This document shows positions 1-8,323 of a stretch of 64,000 bases of DNA, in pieces. Positions within the stretch are counted from its first letter, which is position 1; every line of letters starts with the position of its first letter. The stretch is from Phycisphaerae bacterium (lineage in GTDB: Bacteria; Planctomycetota; Phycisphaerae; Phycisphaerales; UBA1924): positions 216,730 through 280,729 of the forward strand of contig BQMO01000005.1 in assembly GCA_022180725.1 (NCBI GenBank). Direction: 5' to 3'. A program made the position numbers and the translations under genes. Below the pieces are notes generated by a model. The model did no database searches. It saw only the letters and a program-made list of their open reading frames with translations, and was not told where the DNA came from.

Positions 1-230
1 ACATGGCTGGGCTCCTTCCCGTGCGCGTTGAAGGCGTCGTTGGCGGCGGGGTCGAACAGGGACCGGGCTTCGGCACACGTCGAAAGACCTTCGGCCTTCC
101 AGCCGTACGGCTCAAGTCCCAGTAAACGGACAGACTCACGGTTGGCCCGGCGCTGCGCCTCGAGTTTGTGCAGCCCCTCGCCGGCGGGTGGGGCGGGGTC
201 GGGCGGGGTGGTGCTGGGTGGTACGGTCAT
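1..230 (-). CDS. lysS: Probable lysyl-tRNA synthetase, N-terminal fragment (cut by window edge)
   Basis: An open frame starts at the ATG at 228-230 (minus) and runs off the window after 76 residues. A purine-rich GGAAGGAAG lies about 6 bases upstream as ribosome binding site. The visible part has a disordered Pro-rich start, then a helix-like stretch LEAQRRANRESVRLLGLEPYG and later LFDPAANDAFNAHG. A basic helix ending in G-x-(D/E)-P-Y-G just before the anticodon-binding OB domain is typical of the start of class II lysyl-tRNA synthetases, which charge tRNA-Lys in the cytoplasm. The OB fold and catalytic motifs lie outside the window, so the call rests on a short N-terminal match and is moderate. 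It is followed upstream (on its own strand) by the metal ATPase, 56 bases away. Confidence 0.5.
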   Translation of the reverse strand, partial: MTVPPSTTPPDPAPPAGEGLHKLEAQRRANRESVRLLGLEPYGWKAEGLSTCAEARSLFDPAANDAFNAHGKEPSH

Positions 231-286
231 GCGACTTCCTTCCGAGGCCACGGGCGAAGCGCCCCGGCCCGCAACCGTACCCGCGC

Positions 287-2299
287 TCATCGCCCGCCGG
301 AAGCCGGCCCTGTGTGCAGCAACAGCCTGAGCGAGTTGAGCACCACCAGCACCGTGCCCCCCTCATGCGCCAGCACGCCCACCGCCAGGGGCACCTCGCG
401 GCCCATCAGCGACCCGATCACCGTCAGGCATGACATGGCCGCGATGATCGACAGGGCCAGGGCCAGGTTCGCCTTGACGGTCCGCCGCACGCGCCGGGCG
501 AAGCGCACGGCCCAGGGAACTCCGGCGAGATTGTCGGAGACCAGCACGATGTCGGCCGATTCCATCGCGGCGGCGGTGCCGATGGTGCCAATCGCCACCG
601 ACACGCTCGCCGCGGCGAGGGCCGGCGCGTCGTTCACCCCGTCCCCGATGGCCGCGATCCCCCCGCGGTCCGCGTGTGCCTGCTTCATCTCGGTTACAAT
701 GCGCAGTTTGTCCTCGGGCAGCAGTTCCGCGTCGAAGGCGTCGAGCCGGAGCGATTCCGCGACGCGCTCGGCCGTGAGGCGGTTGTCGCCGGTGAGCATC
801 CGCACCGGGCGGACGCCGAGCGTGTGCAGATCGGCGACGAGCGTCTCGGCGCCGGGTCGGGCGGCGTCGGCCATGATGAGCACCGCCGCCTGGCCCGCCG
901 ACTCATCGCACCCCGCCGTGCCGCCCTTCGCCAACACGGGGGCGCCCATCGCGATCACCACCCCGACGTTCCCTCGCTCCTGGATCGTCGCGAGCACCTC
1001 GCGCACCCGGGCACGCAGGCACACGGGCACCAGCGGTTCGACATAGGCATATCGCCCGAGGCGCACCGTCCGGCCCTGGTACACGCCTTCAAGCCCCTGC
1101 GCAACGGTGTGATTGATGGACCGCACGCCGGCGGGCGGCACGCCCCGCGCCGCGGCGGCCTCACGCACCGCGGCCGCGATCGGGTGGGTCGAGTCGGCCT
1201 CCAGCGCCGCCGACACCCCCAGCAGTTCGTCCGCGTCCGACCATGCCACCGCGTGCACCTCCGACAGCCGGGGCCGCCCCAGCGTGAGCGTCCCCGTCTT
1301 GTCAAAGACCGCCGCCGCGATGCTCGCCAGCGCGTCGATCGACTGTCCACCCTTGAAGAGCACGCCGGCCCGGGCGGCCCGGGCGATGCCCGCGAGTGTC
1401 GCCGTGGGCGTCGCGATGACCAGCGCACAGGGCGAGGCGACGATGAGCAGCGTGATCGCCGTGTAGAGCGCGCCCCGGGTCTCGCCGTCGCCCAGCAAGG
1501 GCCGCTTCAGCCCCAGCCACCACACCAGCGCGACAACCGTGCTCAGGCCGAGCACGGTCAGGGCGTAGGGCTGACTGAGGCGGTCGATAACGCGCTGCAC
1601 CGGCTCGCGCTGTGTCTGGGCCCGGATCACCAGGTCCAGGATGCGCTGGAGGCTGCTCTCGCGCACGGGGCGGAGGACGGTGGCTTCCAGCGCGTCGTCG
1701 GTGTTGATGGTGCCGGCGAAGAGTTCGTCGCCCACCTTGACGTGCCGGGGCTGCGATTCGCCCGTGATGGCCGACTGATCCATCGACGATTCGCCGACCA
1801 GCACCCGCGCGTCCGTGGGCACGCGCTCGCCCGGACGCACCTTGATGCGTTCGCCCGCGGCGAGGGTTTCGGCGGCCACCTCGGCCCATGCGCCGTCGCG
1901 CCACGCCAGCGCCTCACGCGGGAGCATCGCGTGCAGCGCCTCGATCTCACGCTTCGTGCGCATCGCGGCGAGTTCTTCCAAGGCCCCGGCCAGCACGAAC
2001 AGGAAGAGCAGCAGCGCCCCCTCTTCCGGGTGCCCGATGTACGCCGCCAACCCGGCGCCCACCACCATGAGCACGTCGATGTCGAACCGCCAGGCCCGCA
2101 AAGCCTGGATTGCCGGACGGCCGCCGTAGACCATCCCGATCGCCAGCGACGCCCACATCAGCCCTTCGGCGTACGGCACCTTCAGCCACAGGTGCAGCAC
2201 GGCCCCGGCCAGGAGAAGCACGCCCGCCACGATCGCGGCGCGGAGTTCCCCTTTGGGGGAGAACAGCCCGGTCGCGGGTGGGTTGGTCGGTACGGCCAT
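287..2299 (-). CDS. Heavy-metal P1B-type ATPase, subgroup P1B-4-like
   Basis: 670 residues. The protein pumps a transition metal out of the cytoplasm at the cost of ATP. Visible hallmarks in order: TM helices about 20-105, the actuator-domain TGES at 179-182, the membrane metal site S289-P290-C291, the phosphorylated Asp in DKTGT (D333), the His-Pro pair at 372-373 in the nucleotide-binding domain, GDGVNDAPAL, and H645-E-G-G-T in the last helices. An SPC site in TM6 with an HEG(G/S)T motif in TM8 and no N-terminal HMA domain is the signature of P1B-4 pumps (Co2+/Fe2+/Zn2+ type). The substrate cannot be fixed from sequence. The ATG at 2299 has a TAGCGT hexamer 6 bases upstream, which suggests a leaderless transcript. 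No metal-sensor gene is adjacent. Confidence 0.93.
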   Translation of the reverse strand: MAVPTNPPATGLFSPKGELRAAIVAGVLLLAGAVLHLWLKVPYAEGLMWASLAIGMVYGGRPAIQALRAWRFDIDVLMVVGAGLAAYIGHPEEGALLLFLFVLAGALEELAAMRTKREIEALHAMLPREALAWRDGAWAEVAAETLAAGERIKVRPGERVPTDARVLVGESSMDQSAITGESQPRHVKVGDELFAGTINTDDALEATVLRPVRESSLQRILDLVIRAQTQREPVQRVIDRLSQPYALTVLGLSTVVALVWWLGLKRPLLGDGETRGALYTAITLLIVASPCALVIATPTATLAGIARAARAGVLFKGGQSIDALASIAAAVFDKTGTLTLGRPRLSEVHAVAWSDADELLGVSAALEADSTHPIAAAVREAAAARGVPPAGVRSINHTVAQGLEGVYQGRTVRLGRYAYVEPLVPVCLRARVREVLATIQERGNVGVVIAMGAPVLAKGGTAGCDESAGQAAVLIMADAARPGAETLVADLHTLGVRPVRMLTGDNRLTAERVAESLRLDAFDAELLPEDKLRIVTEMKQAHADRGGIAAIGDGVNDAPALAAASVSVAIGTIGTAAAMESADIVLVSDNLAGVPWAVRFARRVRRTVKANLALALSIIAAMSCLTVIGSLMGREVPLAVGVLAHEGGTVLVVLNSLRLLLHTGPASGGR

Positions 2300-2305
2300 T
2301 CGAGA

Positions 2306-2311
2306 ACGCTA
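2306..2311 (-). promoter_or_regulatory. Candidate -10 element of the metal ATPase (leaderless)
   Basis: On the minus strand TAGCGT lies 6 bases before the ATG at 2299. The spacing equals that seen at several other starts in this window and would place transcription start at or next to the ATG. No clear -35 element. Confidence 0.35.
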
Positions 2312-2321
2312 GCCCGGCGCA

Positions 2322-4373
2322 CTACCGCGCGCTGTCCCGGTAGAGTTTCGCCCACACGCCGCCCACCACCGAGCGGGCCTGGAACCCTGTTTGCCGGGAT
2401 GTCTTGGTGTCGTACCAGTCCGAGAGTGGCACGTGCTGGGGGGTGTCGTTCGCAAAGGCGTGGATGGGCGCGAAGAGTGCCTCGAAATCCTCGCGGCCTC
2501 CCATCGCCGCGACCCATGCGAGAAAATCGAGTTTCGTAAAGTCCGCCCGGCTGTCGAGTGGTATGCCGTACCGGTTCGCCTTCGCCCGGTAGTGGGCCAG
2601 TTCGCGGGCGATGAGTTCACGCGGGAACAAGTCGAGGCCCAGGGCAATGTCCCAGTAGAGGTTGTACTTGAGCGACCACGTGCCCGGCTGCCCGTACGCG
2701 AGCACCGAAGGACCCGGCCCCCCCGCCCCGGCGAGGGCCGCCCATTCCCGCGCATACCGCTCGGCGAGATCGCGCCATGTTCGGGCGGCGTCCTTGTCGC
2801 CCCGCAGGTCGCACAGCGCCGCGTACGCCCCGAGCGCCACGATCGCCTTGGCCGCCAGGTTCGCGTTGCGGGCCAGGTGCCCGGTAAAGTCGTCCGTGCA
2901 GAGTTGGTTCTCGGGGTCCAGCCCGTGCGCCTTCAGGTACTCCGCCCAGGCCGTCAGCGTCGGCCAAGAGCGGTCCGTGAACGCCGCGTGGCCGTCGTGC
3001 TTCGCGAGGGCGTGAACGAGGATCAGCATGTTCGCCGATTCCTCGACGGGCATCTGGTTCTCGTCGCTGGTCTCGCCCCCGCCGTACACCTGCCCATTGG
3101 CCTTGGGATACGTGCCAAGATCGTGGGGCGCGAAGGGGAACTTCCACCGCGGGCCGGCGGCGTACTCGAGCACCGGGCGCAGTTGCGCGCGAAGCAACTC
3201 GGGATTCTCGACCAGGAAGAACGGCGCCGAGGGGAAAAAGACGTCCACCGTGCCAATGCACCCGTTGCTGCTGTTCTCCTTGGGGAACATGAGCATGGCG
3301 CCGTCAATGTCCGCCGCGATGACGTGGGCGGCCATGGTCTGGCGGTACGCCAGTTCGCCGATCGTGGCGTACGCCGCCCCGCCCGAACGTTCGAGCCGCG
3401 CGCGGACGGAGCGGTCGGCCTCGTCGCAGCGCTTCTCGATGGTGTCGCGTCCGGCCACCTGCTCGGCCAGCATCTCGGCGAACGGCTTGCCCGCCCGCGC
3501 CCAGTACGGCCGGAGTTTGCGACCGAAGTATTCGACACAGAACTGATCGTCGTACGCGAGATAGAACGTCTCGTGCTTGGGCTCGGCGACCACACGCCCC
3601 AGACGCGTCATGAACGCCAGCACCGGCCAGTCGTCGCGGGCGGCGCGCGGCTGGCGGAGATCATCGTCCGTCGGCGTGACGCCGTTCGCGGCGAAGCCCT
3701 CGCGGGCGATGGTGTGGCCGGTCATGACGCCCAGAGTGTTCGGCCCGGTCGCCGCGCCCAGGTAGAACGTGCCCCAATCCATGCGCGTCTGATCGCCAAC
3801 CCGCTTCAGCACGGGCTGGTCCGTGCTCGCGAACGAAAGCCACTCGATCCCCCCGGTTCGCACGCGGCTCCAGCGCACCTCCTGGTCCGGCGTGTGGGTC
3901 GCCCATTCACCCGAGCAATCGACGTACACCTCCACCTCATGCTCCCGGCCGTCCCGGCTCGCGGCCTGCACCGTGAGATACGTCACCGTGCGCGAGGCCA
4001 GGTCCGGGTCGTCGGCGATCACGGGCGAGCAGAACGCGACGGTCAACCCCACCCCCGCCTGCTCGAACGAGAAGACGGTGCGGGTCGCGGTGACGGCGAC
4101 CGCCGCCTGCTTCATCGCGGGCACGTGCTGCGGGAACGCGCCGCACCAGCGGTACGCCACGCCGTCGATGCGGACCATGCCCGCCATGCCCAGCACCGCG
4201 CCGGACCAGTGCCGCGGCCAGTCGGCGGCGAGTTGATCACCCATGCACCAGGCACTGAAGTAGGGGTTGTGGGCTACCAGCGGCACCGCGGGCGGGCGGA
4301 ACACGGGTTGAGCGGATGAAGCCTGGGCCGCCATCGACGACGCGGCGGCGAAGATCGCGCGGAGTGTGCCCAT
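2322..4373 (-). CDS. Secreted glutaminase A-like protein (DUF4965/DUF5127/DUF1793 family)
   Basis: 683 residues from the second ATG (4373). A start 5 codons upstream is possible, but the inner ATG directly opens a signal peptide (MGTLRAIFAAASSMAAQASS) and has a TACGCT hexamer 6 bases upstream. The mature protein follows the fungal glutaminase GtaA plan: an N-terminal beta-rich region beginning PPAVPLVAHNPYFSAW, a central helical part with DENQMPVEESANMLIL, and a C-terminal part with SLKYNLYWDIALGLDLFP and YDTKT. Fungal members are exported and release glutamate from glutamine. Bacterial members are mostly uncharacterised, so glutaminase activity is inferred. It overlaps no neighbour and lies just downstream of the MoxR gene on the same strand. 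Confidence 0.85.
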   Translation of the reverse strand: MGTLRAIFAAASSMAAQASSAQPVFRPPAVPLVAHNPYFSAWCMGDQLAADWPRHWSGAVLGMAGMVRIDGVAYRWCGAFPQHVPAMKQAAVAVTATRTVFSFEQAGVGLTVAFCSPVIADDPDLASRTVTYLTVQAASRDGREHEVEVYVDCSGEWATHTPDQEVRWSRVRTGGIEWLSFASTDQPVLKRVGDQTRMDWGTFYLGAATGPNTLGVMTGHTIAREGFAANGVTPTDDDLRQPRAARDDWPVLAFMTRLGRVVAEPKHETFYLAYDDQFCVEYFGRKLRPYWARAGKPFAEMLAEQVAGRDTIEKRCDEADRSVRARLERSGGAAYATIGELAYRQTMAAHVIAADIDGAMLMFPKENSSNGCIGTVDVFFPSAPFFLVENPELLRAQLRPVLEYAAGPRWKFPFAPHDLGTYPKANGQVYGGGETSDENQMPVEESANMLILVHALAKHDGHAAFTDRSWPTLTAWAEYLKAHGLDPENQLCTDDFTGHLARNANLAAKAIVALGAYAALCDLRGDKDAARTWRDLAERYAREWAALAGAGGPGPSVLAYGQPGTWSLKYNLYWDIALGLDLFPRELIARELAHYRAKANRYGIPLDSRADFTKLDFLAWVAAMGGREDFEALFAPIHAFANDTPQHVPLSDWYDTKTSRQTGFQARSVVGGVWAKLYRDSAR

Positions 4374-4379
4374 GCGCTC

Positions 4380-4385
4380 AGCGTA
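4380..4385 (-). promoter_or_regulatory. Candidate -10 element of the glutaminase-like gene (leaderless)
   Basis: TACGCT on the minus strand, followed by six bases and then the ATG at 4373. It is the same hexamer and spacing as upstream of hit (51994) and near that of dxr (15750). It supports the inner ATG as the true start. Confidence 0.4.
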
Positions 4386-4406
4386 CACCGGGCAAGAGGG
4401 CGTCGC

Positions 4407-5459
4407 CTACCGCACCACTTCGTCCATCGTCCGCTTCTGCGCCGGGGTCAGCCCTTCCACCGGTACGCTCGCGAGCAGGTCGTCCACGACCATGTCCGCG
4501 GTCACCTGGTCGGCCTCGGCGTTGAAGTTGAGCATCACGCGGTGCCGCAGCACCGGCTTGGCGACCTTGCGGACATGCTCGGGGGTCACGTGCGTCGAGC
4601 CTTCGAGCAGCGCCCGGGCCTTGGCCGCGAGCACGAGGAACTCGCCCGCGCGCGGGCCGGCACCCCACGCCACGTAGTCCTGCACCTTCGCGGGGCGCTT
4701 CTGCCCCAGGTCCATCGGCTCCTTCACGCGCGTGGCGCGCACCAGCCGCAACGCGTACGCGATGACGTGATCCGGCACGGGCATCTGGCGAACGACATCC
4801 TGCACGCGCTTGATGCCGGCCTCGTCGAGGGTGGGCGTCACGGCCACCCCCGCCCGCACCGATGACCGCCGCACAATCTCCATCTCCTCCTCCATCGACG
4901 GGTAGGCGATGAGAATCTGGAACATGAAGCGGTCCAACTGCGCCTCGGGCAGGGGGTAGGTCCCCTCCTGCTCGATGGGGTTCTGCGTCGCCAGCACGAA
5001 GAACGGGCTGGGCAGGTCATGGCGCTTGCCGCCCACCGTCACCTGCCGCTCCTGCATCGCTTCGAGCAGGGCCGCCTGCGTCTTCGGGGGCGTGCGGTTG
5101 ATCTCGTCGGCAAGGATCACGTTCGAGAAGATCGGCCCCTTCACGAAGCGCAGTTCGCGGTGCCCGGTCGAACGGTCTTCCTGGATCACCTCGGTGCCGG
5201 TGATGTCCGCGGGCATGAGGTCGGGCGTGAACTGGATGCGCGAAAAGCCCAGCGACAGCGTGCGGGCGATGGTCGAGATGAGCAGCGTCTTGGCCAGCCC
5301 CGGCACGCCGACCACCACCACGTGCCCGCGGCAGAAGATCGCCATGAGCATCTGCTCGACCACCTCGTCCTGCCCGACGATGATCTTGTGAATCTCCTCG
5401 CGCAACCGGGCGGCGGCGGATTGAACCTCGCGGACTTCTTCGGGGAGCGTGGTGGTCAT
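4407..5459 (-). CDS. MoxR-family AAA+ ATPase
   Basis: 350 residues counted from the ATG at 5459, which opens MTTTLPEEVREVQ; an upstream ATG at 5498 would add 13 atypical residues. Walker A is GVPGLAKT (about 51-58), Walker B with the MoxR-typical DEINRTPPKTQAALLEAM follows, then sensor 1 in FVLATQNPIEQEGTYPLPEAQ, which is diagnostic of MoxR. A C-terminal lid domain follows. MoxR proteins are cytoplasmic chaperone-like ATPases that usually act with DUF58/VWA partners. No such partner is encoded here, so the client is unknown. A TAGGAT hexamer lies 5 bases before the ATG. Confidence 0.92.
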   Translation of the reverse strand: MTTTLPEEVREVQSAAARLREEIHKIIVGQDEVVEQMLMAIFCRGHVVVVGVPGLAKTLLISTIARTLSLGFSRIQFTPDLMPADITGTEVIQEDRSTGHRELRFVKGPIFSNVILADEINRTPPKTQAALLEAMQERQVTVGGKRHDLPSPFFVLATQNPIEQEGTYPLPEAQLDRFMFQILIAYPSMEEEMEIVRRSSVRAGVAVTPTLDEAGIKRVQDVVRQMPVPDHVIAYALRLVRATRVKEPMDLGQKRPAKVQDYVAWGAGPRAGEFLVLAAKARALLEGSTHVTPEHVRKVAKPVLRHRVMLNFNAEADQVTADMVVDDLLASVPVEGLTPAQKRTMDEVVR

Positions 5460-5550
5460 GGCGCATCCTATGGGGCCTGCGCTTTCCCATCGGTCCACCG
5501 TCTCAACGCCTGTACTTCTTCACTCCAGAACTCTGGAACTTCGGAACTTC

Positions 5551-5595
5551 CAAAAAAGGAACGAGCCGCGCCAGGGGTGGTAGCGCGGCCCGCTC
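5551..5595 (-). terminator. Rho-independent terminator after the PDZ gene
   Basis: Read on the minus strand, GCCGCGC and GCGCGGC form a 7-bp GC stem (5565-5571 with 5583-5589) that can extend through a CC bulge to GAGC/GCTC, followed within a few bases by six T (5552-5557). It sits between the stop of the PDZ gene (5655) and the moxR start, so it would separate the two units. Confidence 0.65.
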
Positions 5596-5654
5596 CGAAC
5601 GGAGACGTCCTGATCCGGCGTCGGGTCTACACCCCGCACGCCGGTGTGGTTCAT

Positions 5655-6794
5655 CTACGGATTCTGCTTCTCCAGTTTCTTCATCAACTTGTCAAGCCGC
5701 TCGCTCAACTCGTCGAGCCGCTGGTTCAGTTCCTCCAGCCGCTTCTCGGTTGCCGCGGCGTACCCGGCCTCCGGTGCCGCGAAGGTGTACACCCCGCCCT
5801 GGCCGGAGGGCGTAAAGACCCGGGCCGCCCGAGGGGCCGACGGGGCGCTGAACGAACGCAGCCACTGGGCGGAACTGTCCTTGCTCTGCTCCAGCGCCTT
5901 CATCGCCTGCTTCATCGCATCGGACCAACTCTTCTCGAACTGGGCCTTGGCGTCGCTGCTCTGGATCTCCTTCAGTGCCTTCTCCAGCGCCCGGTGCGCT
6001 TCCTCGGCGAACTTCGAGGTATCCTGCCCGGCGACCGTGAGCGCCCCGCGGAACTTCGCGATTTCGTCCTCGGGCATGCCCTTGTACAGCGTGTCCGAGT
6101 TCCACGCGTCGAGCACCACCGCGAACGTCATCTCCTTCCCGTCGCGAGAGATGACGAAATCGACCTTGTCGCCCGGGTTGTGATCCTTGATCGCTTCGCG
6201 AACGTCGGTCACCTTCTCGATCTTCTTGCCGGCGATCGACACCAGCGTGTCCCCCGCGAGCAATCCCGCCTTCGCCGCGGGTAGATTCTCGATCACGTCG
6301 GTCAGCACCACGGCGCCCTCGGCCTCGTCGTCCATGCGGATGCCGATCATCGTCTTGGGCGGCTCGGCCATTTCCGTCCACACGGTTGCGGGCGGCTGGG
6401 GCACGGCGGGCGCCGTCGGGGCGCCCGGGGTGACGTACACCGTGCCGGGTGCGTTGCGCAGGGTCACCGTGCCGGGCGTTCGCGCGGTTCCGACGTGGAA
6501 CGTCTTCATCACCGACCCGTCGTCGTTCAGCACCTCCACGGCGCCGTCGCGCTCGCGGACGCGCTTCGCCGGCACTTTCTTGCCGTCAACCTTCACCGTC
6601 GTCTTCCCGTCCTTGATCTCGAGTTCGTAGGTCGTCGAACCGTTCGTTTCCGTCATCCTGACATACGCCGTTGGGTTCTGGCCCGTCAGCGGCTGGTCGA
6701 GGCTGCCCTCGAGCGTGGTGGCCCGGCCCTGGGCGAACGCCGTGCCGCCCAGGAGGAGCAGCCCGGCCGCGGTGCTCAATGTCCGTGTGTTCAT
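5655..6794 (-). CDS. Exported PDZ-domain protein with C-terminal coiled coil
   Basis: 379 residues from the ATG at 6794, which has AGGAA upstream and opens a clear signal peptide (MNTRTLSTAAGLLLLGGTAFAQ). Residues about 40-110 form a beta-rich segment. A PDZ domain of the HtrA type follows (IGIRMDDEAEGAVVLTDVIE, then NLPAAKAGLLAGDTLVSIAG). A helical region and a final heptad-like stretch RLEELNQRLDELSERLDKL predict a coiled coil. No protease domain or catalytic Ser is present. It is third in a minus-strand set after an ECF sigma factor and an anti-sigma-like gene, so a role in periplasmic sensing is plausible but not shown. The next gene downstream is separated by a terminator. Confidence 0.8.
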   Translation of the reverse strand: MNTRTLSTAAGLLLLGGTAFAQGRATTLEGSLDQPLTGQNPTAYVRMTETNGSTTYELEIKDGKTTVKVDGKKVPAKRVRERDGAVEVLNDDGSVMKTFHVGTARTPGTVTLRNAPGTVYVTPGAPTAPAVPQPPATVWTEMAEPPKTMIGIRMDDEAEGAVVLTDVIENLPAAKAGLLAGDTLVSIAGKKIEKVTDVREAIKDHNPGDKVDFVISRDGKEMTFAVVLDAWNSDTLYKGMPEDEIAKFRGALTVAGQDTSKFAEEAHRALEKALKEIQSSDAKAQFEKSWSDAMKQAMKALEQSKDSSAQWLRSFSAPSAPRAARVFTPSGQGGVYTFAAPEAGYAAATEKRLEELNQRLDELSERLDKLMKKLEKQNP

Positions 6795-6892
6795 GGTCCT
6801 GTTCCTTCCGATTCGCTCCGTTCCTGTTTCACCCTTCACGTCCGCGCCCGGCCCCCAGGCCGGACGCGTCACTCCTTGCTGTTGCTCGTCCG

Positions 6893-7531
6893 TTAGAGCG
6901 GCCCCCGCTTCGGGGCCGGGGTGCTCGTCGCGGGAATATGAACGCGGATCGGCACCGGCTGCCCGCTTTCGTCCGAGGTAAACCGGTACAAGTCCGGCAC
7001 GCGGTCGCGCTCCATGATGACCCGCAGAAAGACCACGTCGTAGCCCTTCCCGTCCGCCGCGGGAATCGTGTTCACCAGCACCTTGTCGGGCATCTCGTGG
7101 ATGACCCGGCCTTCCTTCCGGCCCTGGTCGAGGTAGCGCGACAGGAAGTCCGCCGCGGATGAAACCGACCCGGTCGGCCCGGCGATCATCGGCCCGGGTT
7201 GGTCGGGCTTCTTGGCGACAAAGGCAACCGCCACCAGCGCCGCCGCCGCCCACCCGCCCCACATCGCCACGCGCCGCGTGCGCTCGCCGACCTGGCGGGT
7301 CAGGCGGAACGTCGGTTCGTGCCCCTCAAGTTCCAACTCGACCGTACCCGCGCCCGCCGTCGCCGAAGCGACTTCCCGGCGGAGAACCTGGTCGTCGCGC
7401 TGCGCCTGGGCCAGTTCCCGCCACACGCCCGCGTCACGCTCCGCGAGCGACTCGAGTCGGCGCCAGTCCTCGCCCTCGGCCCGGCCGTCGATCACGCGAG
7501 TAATCAGGATGTCCAGTTCGCCTTCGCTCAT
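6893..7531 (-). CDS. Anti-sigma-factor-like single-pass membrane protein
   Basis: 212 residues from the ATG at 7531 (a GTG/ATG pair of codons upstream would add two residues; a GGTGGGTGGG run precedes). The N-terminal 60 residues (MSEGELDILITRVIDGRAE, then WRRLESLAERDAGVWRELAQ) resemble the helical cytoplasmic domain of anti-sigma factors, without the HxxxCxxC zinc motif. One hydrophobic helix follows (VAMWGGWAAAALVAVAFVAK), then about 100 residues outside the membrane ending in a small beta-rich domain. It begins 37 bases after the stop of the ECF sigma gene, the usual operon partner arrangement. The anti-sigma role is inferred from architecture and position. Confidence 0.6.
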   Translation of the reverse strand: MSEGELDILITRVIDGRAEGEDWRRLESLAERDAGVWRELAQAQRDDQVLRREVASATAGAGTVELELEGHEPTFRLTRQVGERTRRVAMWGGWAAAALVAVAFVAKKPDQPGPMIAGPTGSVSSAADFLSRYLDQGRKEGRVIHEMPDKVLVNTIPAADGKGYDVVFLRVIMERDRVPDLYRFTSDESGQPVPIRVHIPATSTPAPKRGPL

Positions 7532-7567
7532 ACCCACCCACCTTGATGCGCCCGGGGGCCGATTCCG

Positions 7568-8320
7568 TCATCCGGAAATGCCGTGTTCCACCGCCAACTC
7601 CCGCAGTTGCCGCCGACCCCGGGCGATCCGTGTCTCGATCGTGGTCTCGGGAAGCCCGAGAATCTGCCCGATTTCCCGATAACTCAGGTTGTGGATGGCC
7701 TTGAGCAGCAGCGGCTCGCGATAGCCGTCGGGGAGTTGCCGCGCCAGGTCCATCAGTCGTTTCGCGTCGTGCGCGGATTCCTCGTCCGGCGCGGCGCCCG
7801 ACGACCTGCCACCCTGCATGTCCTCGCCGTCAAGGCTCGTGTCCTTGGCCCGGCGTGCTCCGGAACGCCCCGCGGCATGGGCGGCGTTGACCGCCACCGT
7901 CCGCAGCCAAGGCCGAACCGCCCCGGGGTCGCGGAGTTCGTGCACCTTGCGCACGACGGACAGGGCGACATCCTGAAGAAGGTCGTCCACGTCGGCCCAG
8001 CGGGGCTTATGGGCCAGCAGGATGGCCGCTACCCAGCGCCGGTGCCGCCTCCACAGCGCCTGGAGTGATTCCTCGTCACCCGCCAAGGCCGCCCGGGTTT
8101 CGCGTTCTTCGGCGCGTCGGGCCGCGTTCTCGAAGCGCGCTGCGACCGCGTCGCGAACCGTTCGCGTCGCCACGTCTTTCACCGGGGTCGAACTCCCGGC
8201 GTTGTCGGCTGGTTCCAAGTCCACAAGACGCTCCGTCTGTTCCCCAAGGATGTTTGAACCCCCGTTTCCCGTCGTGTTCCCAACCATCTCCCGACCCCCC
8301 GGCGTATCCTCCCCTTCCAC
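7568..8320 (-). CDS. ECF-type RNA polymerase sigma factor
   Basis: 250 residues from a GTG at 8320 with GAGG 8 bases upstream; an ATG at 8287 would remove 11 residues. After a disordered N-terminus, region 2 is visible (LWRRHRRWVAAILLAHKP, then DVDDLLQDVALSVVRKVHEL with the D-L-x-Q core and PWLRTVAVNAAH), and region 4 carries LPDGYREPLLLKAIHNLSYREIGQILGLPETTIETRIARGRRQL, a helix-turn-helix for -35 recognition. It directs transcription of a small regulon, normally held by a cognate anti-sigma factor. Its start is only 3 bases from the divergent tatC start, so the promoters of the two genes overlap the opposite coding sequence. Confidence 0.9.
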   Translation of the reverse strand: MEGEDTPGGREMVGNTTGNGGSNILGEQTERLVDLEPADNAGSSTPVKDVATRTVRDAVAARFENAARRAEERETRAALAGDEESLQALWRRHRRWVAAILLAHKPRWADVDDLLQDVALSVVRKVHELRDPGAVRPWLRTVAVNAAHAAGRSGARRAKDTSLDGEDMQGGRSSGAAPDEESAHDAKRLMDLARQLPDGYREPLLLKAIHNLSYREIGQILGLPETTIETRIARGRRQLRELAVEHGISG

Positions 8321-8323
8321 TGC

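Noticed and set aside
674..2539. A 621-residue plus-strand open frame opposite the metal ATPase
   Set aside because: Antisense to a full set of P-type ATPase motifs; its translation is His/Arg/Pro-rich, as expected for the reverse of GC-rich codons.
2391..4319. A 642-residue plus-strand open frame opposite the glutaminase-like gene
   Set aside because: Same reason: the minus strand has a signal peptide and family motifs, the plus translation is low-complexity basic sequence.
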